From assembly GCF_051020955.1 (NCBI RefSeq), contig NC_135020.1, positions 1,601,001-1,665,000 on the forward strand: 64,000 nucleotides of DNA, written 5' to 3'. Position 1 is the stretch's first letter. Every line of letters starts with the position of its first letter. Below, piece by piece: positions 35,512-47,166 of this stretch. The notes under the pieces were generated by a model that ran no database searches, was not told the origin of the DNA, and saw nothing but the letters and a program-made list of their open reading frames with translations. Made by a program: the position numbers and the translations under genes. This DNA comes from Megalopta genalis. Taxonomy: Eukaryota > Arthropoda > Insecta > Hymenoptera > Halictidae.

Positions 35512-35546
35512 CTGTTCATGTTGTCTTGTTGTCCTTGTTGTTCTAG
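35512..35546. repeat. Module D copy 5
   Basis: Common form. It lies between two +1 sites at 35,187 and 35,801 and cancels one of them. Confidence 0.85.
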
Positions 35547-35800
35547 TTGTTCTTGTTGTTCTTGTTGTTCTTGTTGTTCTTGTTGTTATTGTTGTTCTTG
35601 TTGTTCTAGTTGTTCTTGTTGTTCTTGTTGTTCTTGTTGTTCTTGTTGTTATTGTTGTTCTTGTTGTTCTTGTTGTTTTTGTTGATCTTGTTGTTCTTGT
35701 TGTTCTTGTTGTTCTTGTTGTTCTTGTCGTTCTTCTTGCTGTTCTGGTTGTTCTTGTTGTTCTTGTTATTCTTGTTGTTCTCTTTGATCTCGTTGTCCTC

Positions 35801-35810
35801 GTTGTTTCTC
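35801..35810. other. +1 phase shift, TTGTTTCTCG
   Basis: Third copy in 1.1 kb. After it the phase stays constant for about 2.6 kb. Confidence 0.85.
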
Positions 35811-36143
35811 GTTGTTCTCGTTGTTCTCGTTGTTCTCGTTGTTCTCGTTGTTCTCGTTGTTCTCGTTGTTCTCGTTGTTCTTGTTGTTCTTGTTGTTCTT
35901 GTTGTTCTTGTTGTTCTTGTTGTTCTTGTTGTTCTTGTTGTTCTTGTTGTTCTTGTTGTTCTTGTTGTTCTTCTTGTTGTTGTTGTTCTGGTTGTTCTCG
36001 TTGTTCTCGTTGTTCTCGTTGTTCTTGTTGTTCTTGTTGTTCTTGTTGTTCTTGTTGTTCTTGTTGTTCTTGTTGTTCTTGTTGTTCTTGTTGTTCTTGT
36101 TGTTCTTGTTGTTCTTGTTGTTCTTGTTGTTCTTGTTGTTCTT

Positions 36144-36605
36144 GTTGTTCTAGTTGTTCTAGTTGTTCTTGTTGTTGTTGTTGTGGTTGTTCTTGTTGTT
36201 CTTGTTGTTCTTGTTGTTCTTGTTGTTGTTGTTGTTGTTCTTATTTTTGTTGTTGTTGTTGTTGTTATTGTTGTTGTTGTCCTTGTTGTTCTTGTTGTTC
36301 TTGTTGTTCTTGTTGTTCTTGTTGTTCTAGTTGTTCTTGTTGTTCTTCTTGTTCTTGTTCTAGTTGTTCTTGTTGTTGTTGTTCTGGTTTTTCTTGTCGT
36401 TCTCGTTGTTCTTGTTGTTCTAGTTGTTCTTGTTGTTCTTCTTGTTCTTGTTCTAGTTGTTCTTGTTGTTGTTGTTCTGGTTTTTCTTGTCGTTCTTGTT
36501 GTTCCGGTTGTTCTTGTTGTTCTTGTTGTTCTTGTTGTTCTTGTTGTTCTTGTTGTTCTTGTTGTTCTTGTTGTTCTTGTTGTTCTTGTTGTTCTTGTTG
36601 TTCTT

Positions 36606-36636
<31 letters not shown>

Positions 36637-37085
36637 TTCTTGTTGTTCTTGTTGCTCTAGTTGTTCTTGTTGTTCTTGTTGTTCTTGTTGTTCTTGTTGT
36701 TCTTGTTGTTCTTGTTGTTCTTGTTGTTCTTGTTGTTCTTGTTGTTCTTGTTGTTCTAGTTGTTCTAGTTGTTCTTGTTGTTGTTGTTGTGGTTGTTCTT
36801 GTTGTTCTTGTTGTTCTTGTTGTTCTTGTTGTTGTTGTTGTTGTTCTTATTTTTGTTGTTGTTGTTGTTGTTATTGTTGTTGTTGTCCTTGTTGTTCTTG
36901 TTGTTCTTGTTGTTCTTGTTGTTCTTGTTGTTCTAGTTGTTCTTGTTGTTCTTCTTGTTCTTGTTCTAGTTGTTCTTGTTGTTGTTGTTCTGGTTTTTCT
37001 TGTCGTTCTTGTTGTTCTTGTTGTTCTAGTTGTTCTTGTTGTTCTTCTTGTTCTTGTTCTAGTTGTTCTTGTTGTTGTTGTTCTT

Positions 37086-37116
<31 letters not shown>

Positions 37117-37175
37117 TTCTTGTTGTTCTTGTTGTTCTTGTTGTTCTTGTTGTTCTTGTTGTTCTTGTTGTTCTT

Positions 37176-37206
<31 letters not shown>

Positions 37207-37343
37207 TTCTTGTTGTTCTTGTTGCTCTAGTTGTTCTTGTTGTTCTTACTGTTCATGTTGTTCTTGTTGTTATTGCTCTTGTTGTGCTTGTTGTTCTTGT
37301 AGATCTTGTTGTTCTTGTTGCTCTTGTTGCTCTTGTTGTTCTT

Positions 37344-37370
<27 letters not shown>
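36144..37370. repeat. 606-bp tandem duplication with an internal 93-bp repeat
   Basis: The CTAGTTGTTCTAG pair starts at 36,150 and 36,756, CTTATTTTTG at 36,240 and 36,846, and CTGGTTTTTCTTGTCG at 36,384 and 36,990, all 606 bp apart. In copy 1 the CTGGTTTTTC segment is itself doubled with a 93-bp step (36,384 and 36,477). A further copy of the segment is at about 39.70-40.06 kb, again with a doubled CTGGTTTTTC. Confidence 0.85.
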
Positions 37371-37374
<4 letters not shown>

Positions 37375-37943
37375 TTCTTGTTGCTATTGTTGCTTTTGTT
37401 GCTCTTGTTGCTCTTGTTGCTCTTGTTGCTGTTGTTGTTCTTGTTTTTCTGGTTGTTGATGTTCTTGTTGTTCATGTTGTTGTTGTTGTTGTTGTTGTCC
37501 TTGTCCTTGTTGTTCATGTTGTTGTTGTTGTTGTTGTTGTCCTTGTCCTTGTTGTTCTTGTTGTGCTTGTTGATCTTGTTGTTCTTGTTGTTCTTGTTGT
37601 TCTTGTTGCTCTTCTTGCTCTTGTTGCTCTTGTTGTTCTTGTTGTTCTTCTTGTTGTTGTTCTTGCTGTTCTTGTTCTTGTTGTCCTTGTTGTTCTTTCT
37701 GTTCTAGTTGTTCTTGTTCTTGTCCTTGTTGTTCTTGTTGCTCTTGTTGCTCTTGTTGCTCTTGTTGTTCTTGTTGTTCTTGTTGTTCTTGTTGTTCTTG
37801 TTGTTCTTGTTGTTGTTGTTCTTGCTGTTCTTGTTCTTGTTGTCCTTGTTGTTCTTTCTGTTCTTGTTGTTCTTGTTGTTGTTCTTGTTGTTCTTGTTGT
37901 TCTTGTTGTTCTTGTTGTTGTTCTTGTTGTTCTTGTTGTTCTT

Positions 37944-38152
37944 GTTGTTCTCGTTGTTCTTGTTGTCCTCGTTGTTCTCGTTGTTCTCGTTGTTCTCGTT
38001 GATCTCGTTGATCTCGTTGTTCTCGTTGTTCTCGTTGTTCTCGTTGTTCTCGTTGTTCTCGTTGTTCTCGTTGTTCTCGTTGTTCTCGTTGTTCTCGTTG
38101 CTCTCGTTGTTCTCGTTGTTCTCGTTGTTCTCGTTGTTCTCGTTGTTCTCGT
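37944..38152. repeat. TTGTTCTCG block with TTGATC pair
   Basis: A TTGTTCTCG block in which two adjacent units read TCGTTGATC and one reads TTGCTCTCG. It is followed by CTGGTTG and a GTT run. The same order occurs at 40.53-40.80 kb and, shortened, at 46.33-46.45 kb, marking three copies of one segment. Confidence 0.8.
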
Positions 38153-38166
38153 TGTTCTGGTTGTTC

Positions 38167-38201
<35 letters not shown>

Positions 38202-38375
38202 CTCGTTGTTCTTGTTGTTGTTGTTCCTGTTGTTCTTGTTGTTGTTGTTCATGTTGTTCTTGCTGTTCTTGTTCTTGTTGTTCTTGTTGTTCTTGTTGTT
38301 CTCGTTGTTCTTGTTGTTCTCGTTGTTCTTGTTGTTCTTGTTGATCTTGCTGATCTTGTTGTTCTTGTTGTTCTT

Positions 38376-38388
38376 GTTGATTCTTGGT
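38376..38388. other. +1 phase shift, inserted A
   Basis: TTGATTCTTGG replaces the TTGTTCTTGG found at the same place in the copies near 41.02 and 46.67 kb. Because the sister copies lack it, this is a late insertion or an error. Confidence 0.85.
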
Positions 38389-38742
38389 GTTCTTGTTGTT
38401 CTTCTTGTTCTTCTTGTTCTAGTTGTTGTTGTTGTTGTTCTTGTTGTTGTTCTTCTTGTTCTTCTTGATGTTCTTGTTGTTCTTGTTGTTCTTCTTGTTG
38501 TTCTTGTTGTTCTTCTTGTTGTTCTTGTTGTTCTTCTTGTTCTTGTAGTTCTTGTTGTTCTTGTTGTTCTTGTTGTTCTTGTTGTTCTTGTTGTTCTTGT
38601 TGCTCTTGTTGCTCTAGTTGTTCTTGTTGTTTTTGTTGTTCTTGTTGTTGTTGTTGTTCTTGTTGTTGTTCTAGTTGTTCTTGTTGTTGTTGTTCTGGTT
38701 GTTCTTGTTGTTCTTGTTGTTCCGGTTGGTCTTGTTGTTCTT

Positions 38743-38773
<31 letters not shown>

Positions 38774-39483
38774 TTCTTGTTGTTCTTGTTGTTCTTGTTC
38801 TTCTTGCTGCTCTTGTTGTTCTTGTTGTTTTTGTTGTTGTTGTTGTTGTTGTTGTTGTTCTTGTTATTGTTCTAGTTGTTCTTGTTGTTGTTGTTCTGGT
38901 TGTTCTTGTTGTTCTCGTTGTTCTTGTTGTTCTCGTTGTTCTCGTTGTTCTCGTTGTTCTCGTTGTCCTCGTTGTTCTCGTTGTTCTCGTTGTTCTCGTT
39001 GTTCTCGTTGTTCTCGTTGTTCTCGTTGTTCTCGTTGTTCTCGTTGTTCTCGTTGTTCTTGTTGTTCTTGTTGTTCTTGTTGTTCTTGTTGTTGTTGTTG
39101 TTCTGGTTGTTGTTGTTGTTGTTTTTCCTGTTGTTCTAGTCGTTCTTGTTGCTCTTGTTGCTCTTGTTGTTCTTGTTGTGCTTTTTCTTCTTGTTGTTCT
39201 TGTTGCTCTTGTTGCTCTTGTTGCTCTTGTTGCTCTTTTTGCTCTGGTTGTTGATGTTCTTGTTGTTAATGTTGTTGTTGTTCCTGTTGTTCTTGTTGCT
39301 CTTGTTGCTCTTGTTGTTCTTGTTGTTCTTGTTGTTCTTGTTGTTGTTGTTCTTGCTGTTCTTGTTCTTGTTGTCCTTGTTGTTCTTTCTGTTCTTGTTG
39401 TTCTTGTTGTTGTTCTTGTTGTTCTTGTTGTTCTTGTTGTTGTTCTTGTTGTTCTTGTTGTTCTTGTTGTTCTCGTTGTTCTT

Positions 39484-39530
39484 GTTGTTTCTCGTTGTTC
39501 TTGTTGTTCTCGTTGTCCTCGTTGTTTCTC
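39484..39530. other. Two +1 phase shifts 38 bp apart
   Basis: TTGTTTCTCG occurs twice, near 39,484 and 39,521, moving the phase by +2 in total. The second has the TGTCCTCG left context of the other copies. Confidence 0.8.
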
Positions 39531-40526
39531 GTTGTTCTCGTTGTTCTCGTTGTTCTCGTTGTTCTCGTTGTTCTCGTTGTTCTCGTTGTTCTCGTTGTTC
39601 TGGTTGTTCTTGTTGTTCTTGTTGTTCTTGTTGTTCTTGTTGTTCTTGTTGTTCTTGTTGTTCTTGTTGTTCTTGTTGTTCTTGTTGTTCTTGTTGTTCT
39701 TGTTGTTCTAGTTGTTCTTGTTGTTGTTGTTGTGGTTGTTCTTGTTGTTCTTGTTGTTCTTGTTGTTCTTGTTGTTGTTGTTGTTGTTCTTATTTTTGTT
39801 GTTGTTGTTTTTGTTATTGTTGTTGTTGTCCTTGTTGTTCTTGTTGTTCTTGTTGTTCTTGTTGTTCTTGTTGTTCTAGTTGTTCTTGTTGTTCTTCTTG
39901 TTCTTGTTCTAGTTGTTCTTGTTGTTGTTGTTCTGGTTTTTCTTGTCGTTCTTGTTGTTCTTGCTGTTCTAGTTGTTCTTGTTGTTCTTCTTGTTCTTGT
40001 TCTAGTTGTTCTTGTTGTTGTTGTTCTGGTTTTTCTTGTCGTTCTTGTTGTTCCGGTTGTTCTTGTTGTTCTTGTTGCTCTTGTTGTTGTTGTTGTTCAT
40101 GTTGTTGTTGTTGTTGTTGTTGTCCTTGTCCTTGTTGTTCATGTTGTTGTTGTTGTTGTTGTCCTTGTCCTTGTTGTTCTTGTTGTGCTTGTTGATCTTG
40201 TTGTTCTTGTTGTTCTTGTTGTTCTTGTTGCTCTTGTTGCTCTTGTTGCTCTTGTTGTTCTTGTTGTTCTTCTTGTTGTTGTTCTTGCTGTTCTTGTTCT
40301 TGTTGTCCTTGTTGTTCTTTCTGTTCTAGTTGTTCTTGTTCTTGTCCTTGTTGTTCTTGTTGCTCTTGTTGCTCTTGTTGCTCTTGTTGTTCTTGTTGTT
40401 CTTGTTGTTGTTGTTCTTGCTGTTCTTGTTCTTGTTGTCCTTGTTGTTCTTTCTGTTCTTGTTGTTCTTGTTGTTGTTCTTGTTGTTCTTGTTGTTGTTC
40501 TTGTTGTTCTTGTTGTTCTTGTTGTT

Positions 40527-40795
40527 CTCGTTGTTCTTGTTGTCCTCGTTGTTCTCGTTGTTCTCGTTGTTCTTGTTGTTCTCGTTGATCTCGTTGATCT
40601 CGTTGTTCTCGTTGTTCTCGTTGTTCTCGTTGTTCTCGTTGTTCTCGTTGTTCTCGTTGTTCTCGTTGTTCTCGTTGTTCTCGTTGTTCTCGTTGTTCTC
40701 GTTGTTCTCGTTGTTCTCGTTGTTCTCGTTGTTCTCGTTGCTCTCGTTGTTCTCGTTGTTCTCGTTGTTCTCGTTGTTCTCGTTGTTCTCGTTGT
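40527..40795. repeat. TTGTTCTCG block with TTGATC pair, expanded copy
   Basis: It has the same left and right borders as 37.94-38.15 kb but about 60 bp more TTGTTCTCG and one extra TTGTTCTTG unit before the TTGATC pair. It shows copy-number change of single 9-bp units inside a larger duplicated segment. Confidence 0.8.
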
Positions 40796-41309
40796 TCTGG
40801 TTGTTCTTGTTGTTGTTGTTGTTGTTGTTGTTGTTCTCGTTGTTCTTGTTGTTGTTGTTCCTGTTGTTCTTGTTGTTGTTGTTCATGTTGTTCTTGCTGT
40901 TCTTGTTCTTGTTGTTCTTGTTGTTCTTGTTGTTCTCGTTGTTCTTGTTGTTCTCGTTGTTCTTGTTGTTCTTGTTGATCTTGCTGATCTTGTTGTTCTT
41001 GTTGTTCTTGTTGTTCTTGGTGTTCTTGTTGTTCTTCTTGTTCTTCTTGTCCTAGTTGTTGTTGTTGTTGTTCTTGTTGTTGTTCTTCTTGTTCTTCTTG
41101 ATGTTCTTGTTGTTCTTGTTGTTCTTCTTGTTGTTCTTGTTGTTCTTCTTGTTGTTCTTGTTGTTCTTCTTGTTCTTGTAGTTCTTGTTGTTCTTGTTGT
41201 TCTTGTTGTTCTTGTTGTTCTTGTTGCTCTTGTTGCTCTTGTTGTTCTTGTTGTTGTTGTTCTGGTTGTTCTTGTTGTTCTTGTTGTTCCGGTTGGTCTT
41301 GTTGTTCTT

Positions 41310-41340
<31 letters not shown>

Positions 41341-43704
41341 TTCTTGTTGTTCTTGTTGTTCTTGTTGTTCTTGTTCTTCTTGCTGCTCTTGTTGTTCTTG
41401 TTGTTTTTGTTGTTGTTGTTGTTGTTGTTGTTGTTCTTGTTATTGTTCTAGTTGTTCTTGTTGTTGTTGTTCTGGTTGTTCTTGTTGTTCTCGTTGTTCT
41501 TGTTGTTCTCGTTGTTCTCGTTGTTCTCGTTGTTCTCGTTGTTCTCGTTGTCCTCGTTGTTCTCGTTGTTCTCGTTGTTCTCGTTGTTCTCGTTGTTCTC
41601 GTTGTTCTCGTTGTTCTCGTTGTTCTCGTTGTTCTTGTTGTTCTTGTTGTTCTTGTTGTTCTTGTTGTTCTTGTTGTTGTTGTTGTTCTGGTTGTTGTTG
41701 TTGTTGTTTTTCCTGTTGTTCTTGTCGTTCTTGTTGCTCTTGTTGCTCTTGTTGCTCTGGTTGTTGATGTTCTTGTTGTTAATGTTGTTGTTGTTCTTGT
41801 TGTTCTTGTTGCTCTTGTTGCTCTTGTTGCTCTGGTTGTTGATGTTCTTGTTGTTAATGTTGTTGTTGTTCTTGTTGTTCTTGTTGCTCTTGTTGCTCTT
41901 GTTGCTCTTGTTGCTCTTGTTGCTCTTGTTGCTCTGGTTGTTGATGTTCTTGTTGTTAATGTTGTTGTTGTTCTTGTTGTTCTTGTTGCTCTTGTTGCTC
42001 TTGTTGCTCTTGTTGTTCTTGTTGTTCTTCTTGTTGTTGTTCTTGCTGTTCTTGTTCTTGTTGTCCTTGTTGTTCTTTCTGTTCTTGTTGTTCTTGTTCT
42101 TGTTCTTGTTGTTCTTGTTGCTCTTGTTGCTCTTGTTGTTCTTGTTGCTCTTGTTGTTCTTGTTCTTGTTGTTCTTGCTGTTCTTGTTGTTCTCGTTGTT
42201 CTTGTTGTTCTCGTTGTTCTTGTTGTTCTCGTGGTTCTCGTTGTTCTCGTTGATCTCGTTGATCTCGTTGTTCTCGTTGTTCTCGTTGTTCTCGTTGTTC
42301 TCGTTGTTCTCGTTGTTCTCGTTGCTCTCGTTGTTCTCGTTGTTCTCGTTGTTCTCGTTGTTCTCGTTATTCTTGTTGTTCTTGTTGTTCTTGTTGTTGT
42401 TGTTCTTCTTGTTCTTCTTGTTGTTCTTGTTGTTCTTGTTGTTCTTGTTGTTCTTCTTGTTGTTCTTGTTGTTCTTCTTGTTGTTCTTGTTGTTCTTGTT
42501 GTTCTTGTTGTTCTTGTTGTTCTTGTTGTTCTTGTTGTTCTTGTTGTTCTTGTTCTTCTTGTTGTTCTTGTTGTTCTTCTTGTTGTTCTTGTTGTTCTTG
42601 TTGTTCTTGTTGTTCTTCTTGTTGTTCTTGTTGTTCTTGTTGTTCTTGTTGTTCTTGTTGTTCTTGTTGTTCTTGTTGTTATTGTTGTTCTTGTTGTTCT
42701 TGTTGTTCTTGTTGTTTTTGTTGATCTTGTTGTTCTTGTTGTTCTTGTTGTTCTTGTTGTTCTTGTTGTTCTTGTTGTTCTTCTTGCTGTTCTGGTTGTT
42801 CTTGTTGTTCTTGTTGTTCTCGTTGTTCTCGTTGTTCTCGTTGTTCTTGTTGTTCTTGTTGTTCTTGTTGTTCTTGTTGTTCTTGTTGTTCTTGTTGTTC
42901 TTGTTGTTCTTGTTGTTCTTGTTGTTCTTGTTGTTCTTGTTGTTCTTGTTGTTCTTGTTGTTCTTGTTGTTTTTGTTGTTCTTGTTGTTCTTGTTGATCT
43001 TGTTGTTCTTGTTGTTCTTCTTGTTGTTGTTCTAGTTGTTCTTCTTGTTGTTGTTCTAGTTGTCCTTGTTGTTGTTGTTCTGGTTGTTCTTGTTGTTCAT
43101 GTTGTTCTTGTTGTCCTTGTTGTTCTTGTTGTTCTTGTTGTTCTAGTTGTCCTTGTTGTTGTTGTTCTGGTTGTTCTTGTTGTTCTTGTTGTTGTTGTTG
43201 TTCTTATTTTTGTTGTTGTTGTTGTTGTTATTGTTGTTGTTGTCCTTGTTGTTCTTGTTGTTCTTGTTGTTCTTGTTGTTCTAGTTGGTCTTGTTGTTCT
43301 TGTTGTTCTTGTTGTTCTTGTTGTTCTTGTTGTTCTTGTTGCTCTTATTGCTTTTGTTGCTCTTGTTGCTCTTGTTGCTCTTGTTGCTCTTTTTGCTCTT
43401 GTTGGGCTTGTTGTTCTTGTTTTTCTTGTTTTTCTTGTTGTTCTTGTTGTTCTTGTTGTTCTTGTTGTTCTTGTTGTTCTTGTTGTTCTTGTTGTTGTTG
43501 TTCTTGCTGTTCTTGTTGTTTTTGTTGTTCTTGTTGTTCATGTTGTTCTTGTTGTTCTTGTTGTTCATGTTGTTCTTGTTGTTCTTGTTGTTGTTGTTCT
43601 AGTTGTCCTTGTTGTTGTTGTTCTGGTTGTTCTTGTTGTTCTTGTTGTTCCGGTTGTTCTTGTTGTTCTTGTTCTTGTTGTTCTTGTTGTTCTTGTTGTT
43701 CTTG

Positions 43705-43739
43705 TTGTTCATGTTGTCTTGTTGTCCTTGTTGTTCTAG
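43705..43739. repeat. Module D copy 6
   Basis: It begins TTGTTCATG rather than CTGTTCATG. It is part of the 2.03-kb tandem, whose second copy (45,735) has CTG. Confidence 0.85.
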
Positions 43740-44137
43740 TTGTTCTTGTTGTTCTTGTTGTTGTTGTTCTAGTTGTTCTTGTTGTTGTTGTTCTAGTTGT
43801 TCTTGTTGTTGTTGTTCTGGTTGTTCTTGTTCTTCTTGTTGTTCCGATTGTTCATGTTGTTGATATTGTTGTTGTTGTTGTTCTTATTTTTGTTGTTGTT
43901 GTTGTTGTTTTTCTTGCAGTTCTTGTTCTTGTTGTTCTTGTTGTTCTTGTTACTCTTGTTGTTCTTGTAGTTCTTGTTGTTCTTGTTGTTCTTGTTGTTC
44001 TTGTTGCTCTCGTTGTTCTTGTTGTTTTTGTTGTTCTTGTTGTTGTTGTTGTTCTTGTTGTTGTTCTAGTTGTTCTTGTTGTTGTTGTTCTGGTTGTTCT
44101 TGTTGTTCTTGTTGTTCCGGTTGGTCTTGTTGTTCTT

Positions 44138-44168
<31 letters not shown>

Positions 44169-45734
44169 TCCTTGTTGTTCTTGTTGTTCTTGTTGTTGTT
44201 GTTGTTGTTGTTGTTGTTCTTGTTATTGTTCTAGTTGTTCTTGTTGTTGTTGTTCTGGTTGTACTTGTTGTTCTCGTTGTTCTCGTTGTTCTCGTTGTTC
44301 TCGTTGTTCTCGTTGTTCTCGTTGTTCTCGTTGTTCTCGTTGTTCTCGTTGCTCTCGTTGTTCTCGTTGTTCTCGTTGTTCTCGTTGTTCTCGTTGTTCT
44401 CGTTATTCTTGTTGTTCTTGTTGTTGTTGTTCTTCTTGTTCTTCTTGTTGTTCTTGTTGTTCTTGTTGTTCTTGTTGTTCTTCTTGTTGTTCTTGTTGTT
44501 CTTCTTGTTGTTCTTGTTGTTCTTGTTGTTCTTGTTGTTCTTGTTGTTCTTGTTGTTCTTGTTCTTCTTGTTCTTCTTGTTGTTCTTGTTGTTCTTCTTG
44601 TTGTTCTTGTTGTTCTTGTTGTTCTTATTGTTCTTGTTGTTCTTCTTGTTGTTCTTGTTGTTCTTGTTGTTCTTGTTGTTCTTGTTGTTATTGTTGTTCT
44701 TGTTGTTCTTGTTGTTCTTGTTGTTCTTGTTGTTTTTGTTGATCTTGTTGTTCTTGTTTTTCTTGTTGTTCTTGTTGTTCTTGTTGTTCTTGTTGTTCTT
44801 CTTGCTGTTCTGGTTGTTCTTGTTGTTCTTGTTGTTCTCGTTGTTCTCGTTGTTCTCGTTGTTCTTGTTGTTCTTGTTGTTCTTGTTGTTCTTGTTGTTC
44901 TTGTTGTTCTTGTTGTTCTTGTTGTTCTTGTTGTTTTTGTTGTTCTTGTTGTTCTTGTTGATCTTGTTGTTCTTGTTGTTCTTCTTGTTGTTGTTCCAGT
45001 TGTTCTTCTTGTTGTTGTTCTAGTTGTCCTTGTTGTTGTTGTTCTGGTTGTTCTTGTTGTTCATGTTGTTCTTGTTGTTCTTGTTGTTCTTGTTGTTCTT
45101 GTTGTTCTTGTTGTTCTTGTTGTTCATGTTGTTCTTGTTGTTCATGTTGTTCTTGTTGTTCTTGTTGTTCTTGTTGTTCTTGTTGTTCTTGTTGTTCTTG
45201 TTGTTCTTGTTGTTCATGTTGTTCTTGTTGTTCTTGTTGTTCTTATTTTTGTTGTCGTTGTTGTTGTTATTGTTGTTGTTGTCCTTGTTGTTCTTGTTGT
45301 TCTTGTTGTTCTTGTTGTTCTTGTTGTTCTTGTTGTTCTAGTTGTTCTTGTTGTTCTTGTTGTTCTTGTTGTTTTTGTTGCTCTTGTTGCTCTTATTGCT
45401 TTTGTTGCTCTTGTTGCTCTTGTTGCTCTTGTTGCTCTTTTTGCTCTTGTTGGGCTTGTTGTTCTTGTTTTTCTTGTTTTTCTTGTTGTTCTTGTTGTTC
45501 TTGTTGTTCTTGTTGTTCTTGTTGTTCTTGTTGTTCTTGTTGTTCTTGTTGTTGTTCTTGCTGTTCTTGTTGTTTTTGTTGTTCTTGTTGTTCATGTTGT
45601 TCTTGTTGTTCTTGTTGTTCATGTTGTTCTTGTTGTTCTTGTTGTTGTTGTTCTGGTTGTTCTTGTTGTTCTTGTTGTTCCGGTTGTTCTTGTTGTTCTT
45701 GTTCTTGTTGTTCTTGTTGTTCTTGTTGTTCTTG

Positions 45735-45769
45735 CTGTTCATGTTGTCTTGTTGTCCTTGTTGTTCTAG
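45735..45769. repeat. Module D copy 7
   Basis: Common form, 2,030 bp from copy 6. Confidence 0.85.
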
Positions 45770-46167
45770 TTGTTCTTGTTGTTCTTGTTGTTGTTGTTCT
45801 AGTTGTTCTTGTTGTTGTTGTTCTAGTTGTTCTTGTTGTTGTTGTTCTGGTTGTTCTTGTTCTTCTTGTTGTTCCGATTGTTCATGTTGTTGTTCTTGTT
45901 GTTGTTGTTGTTCTTATTTTTGTTGTTGTTGTTGTTGTTTTTCTTGCAGTTCTTGTTCTTGTTGTTCTTGTTGTTCTTGTTACTCTTGTTGTTCTTGTAG
46001 TTCTTGTTGTTCTTGTTGTTCTTGTTGTTCTTGTTGCTCTCGTTGTTCTTGTTGTTTTTGTTGTTCTTGTTGTTGTTGTTGTTCTTGTTGTTGTTCTAGT
46101 TGTTCTTGTTGTTGTTGTTCTGGTTGTTCTTGTTGTTCTTGTTGTTCCGGTTGGTCTTGTTGTTCTT

Positions 46168-46198
<31 letters not shown>

Positions 46199-47043
46199 TT
46201 CTTGTTGTTCTTGTTGTTCTTGTTCTTCTTGTTGCTCTTGTTGTTCTTGTTGTTGTTGTTGTTGTTGTTGTTGTTCTTGTTATTGTTCTAGTTGTTCTTG
46301 TTGTTGTTGTTCTGGTTGTTCTTGTTGTTCTCGTTGTTCTCGTTGTTCTCGTTGTTCTCGTTGTTCTCGTTGTTCTCGTTGCTCTCGTTGTTCTCGTTGT
46401 TCTCGTTGTTCTCGTTGTTCTCGTTGTTCTCGTTGTTCTCGTTGTTCTGGTTGTTCTTGTTGTTGTTGTTGTTGTTGTTGTTGTTCTCGTTGTTCTTGTT
46501 GTTGTTGTTCCTGTTGTTCTTGTTGTTGTTGTTCATGTTGTTCTTGCTGTTCTTGTTCTTGTTGTTCTTGTTGTTCTTGTTGTTCTCGTTGTTCTTGTTG
46601 TTCTCGTTGTTCTTGTTGTTCTTGTTGTTCTTGTTGATCTTGCTGATCTTGTTGTTCTTGTTGTTCTTGTTGTTCTTGGTGTTCTTGTTGTTCTTCTTGT
46701 TCTTCTTGTCCTAGTTGTTGTTGTTGTTGTTCTTGTTGTTGTTCTTCTTGTTCTTCTTGATGTTCTTGTTGTTCTTGTTGTTCTTGTTGTTCTTCTTGTT
46801 GTTCTTGTTGTTCTTCTTGTTGTTCTTGTTGTTCTTCTTGTTCTTGTAGTTCTTGTTGTTCTTGTTGTTCTTGTTGTTCTTGTTGTTCTTGTTGTTCTTG
46901 TTGCTCTTGTTGCTCTTGTTGTTCTTGTTGTTTTTGTTGTTCTTGTTGTTGTTGTTGTTCTTGTTGTTGTTCTAGTTGTTCTTGTTGTTGTTGTTCTGGT
47001 TGTTCTTGTTGTTCTTGTTGTTCCGGTTGGTCTTGTTGTTCTT

Positions 47044-47074
<31 letters not shown>

Positions 47075-47131
47075 TTCTTGTTGTTCTTGTTGTTCTTGTT
47101 CTTCTTGCTGCTCTTGTTGTTCTTGTTGTTT

Positions 47132-47166
<35 letters not shown>

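Larger units (their letters stand above)
37708..41760. repeat. About 2.6-kb repeated segment, first two of three copies
   Basis: TTCCTG after the TCG block lies at 38,226 and 40,860, CCGGTTGGTC at 38,723 and 41,289, and the TTGTTATTGTTCTAG border just before 38,876 and 41,452. A third copy begins at 46.3 kb (TTCCTG at 46,510, CCGGTTGGTC at 47,023). Offsets change by whole triplets except at 38,380, where copy 1 alone has an extra A. Confidence 0.8.
42200..46290. repeat. About 2.03-kb tandem duplication
   Basis: TTATTTTTG lies at 43,204 and 45,243 and again at 43,884 and 45,914, GTTGGGC at 43,404 and 45,452, CCGGTTGGTC at 44,117 and 46,147, and the TTATTGTTCTAG border at 44,231 and 46,288. 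Offsets are 2,030-2,057 bp. Each copy carries one module D (43,705 and 45,735). TTGTTGATATTG at about 43,860 is found only in the first copy. Confidence 0.8.

Noticed and set aside
39495..43739. + strand Leu-Val-Val frames at 1,781-6,241, 8,120-10,396, 39,495-43,739, 49,119-54,188, 54,776-56,713 and 57,292-59,913
   Set aside because: All end at module D because the -1 shift exposes the TAG of its TTCTAG. Their ends mark the module, not genes.
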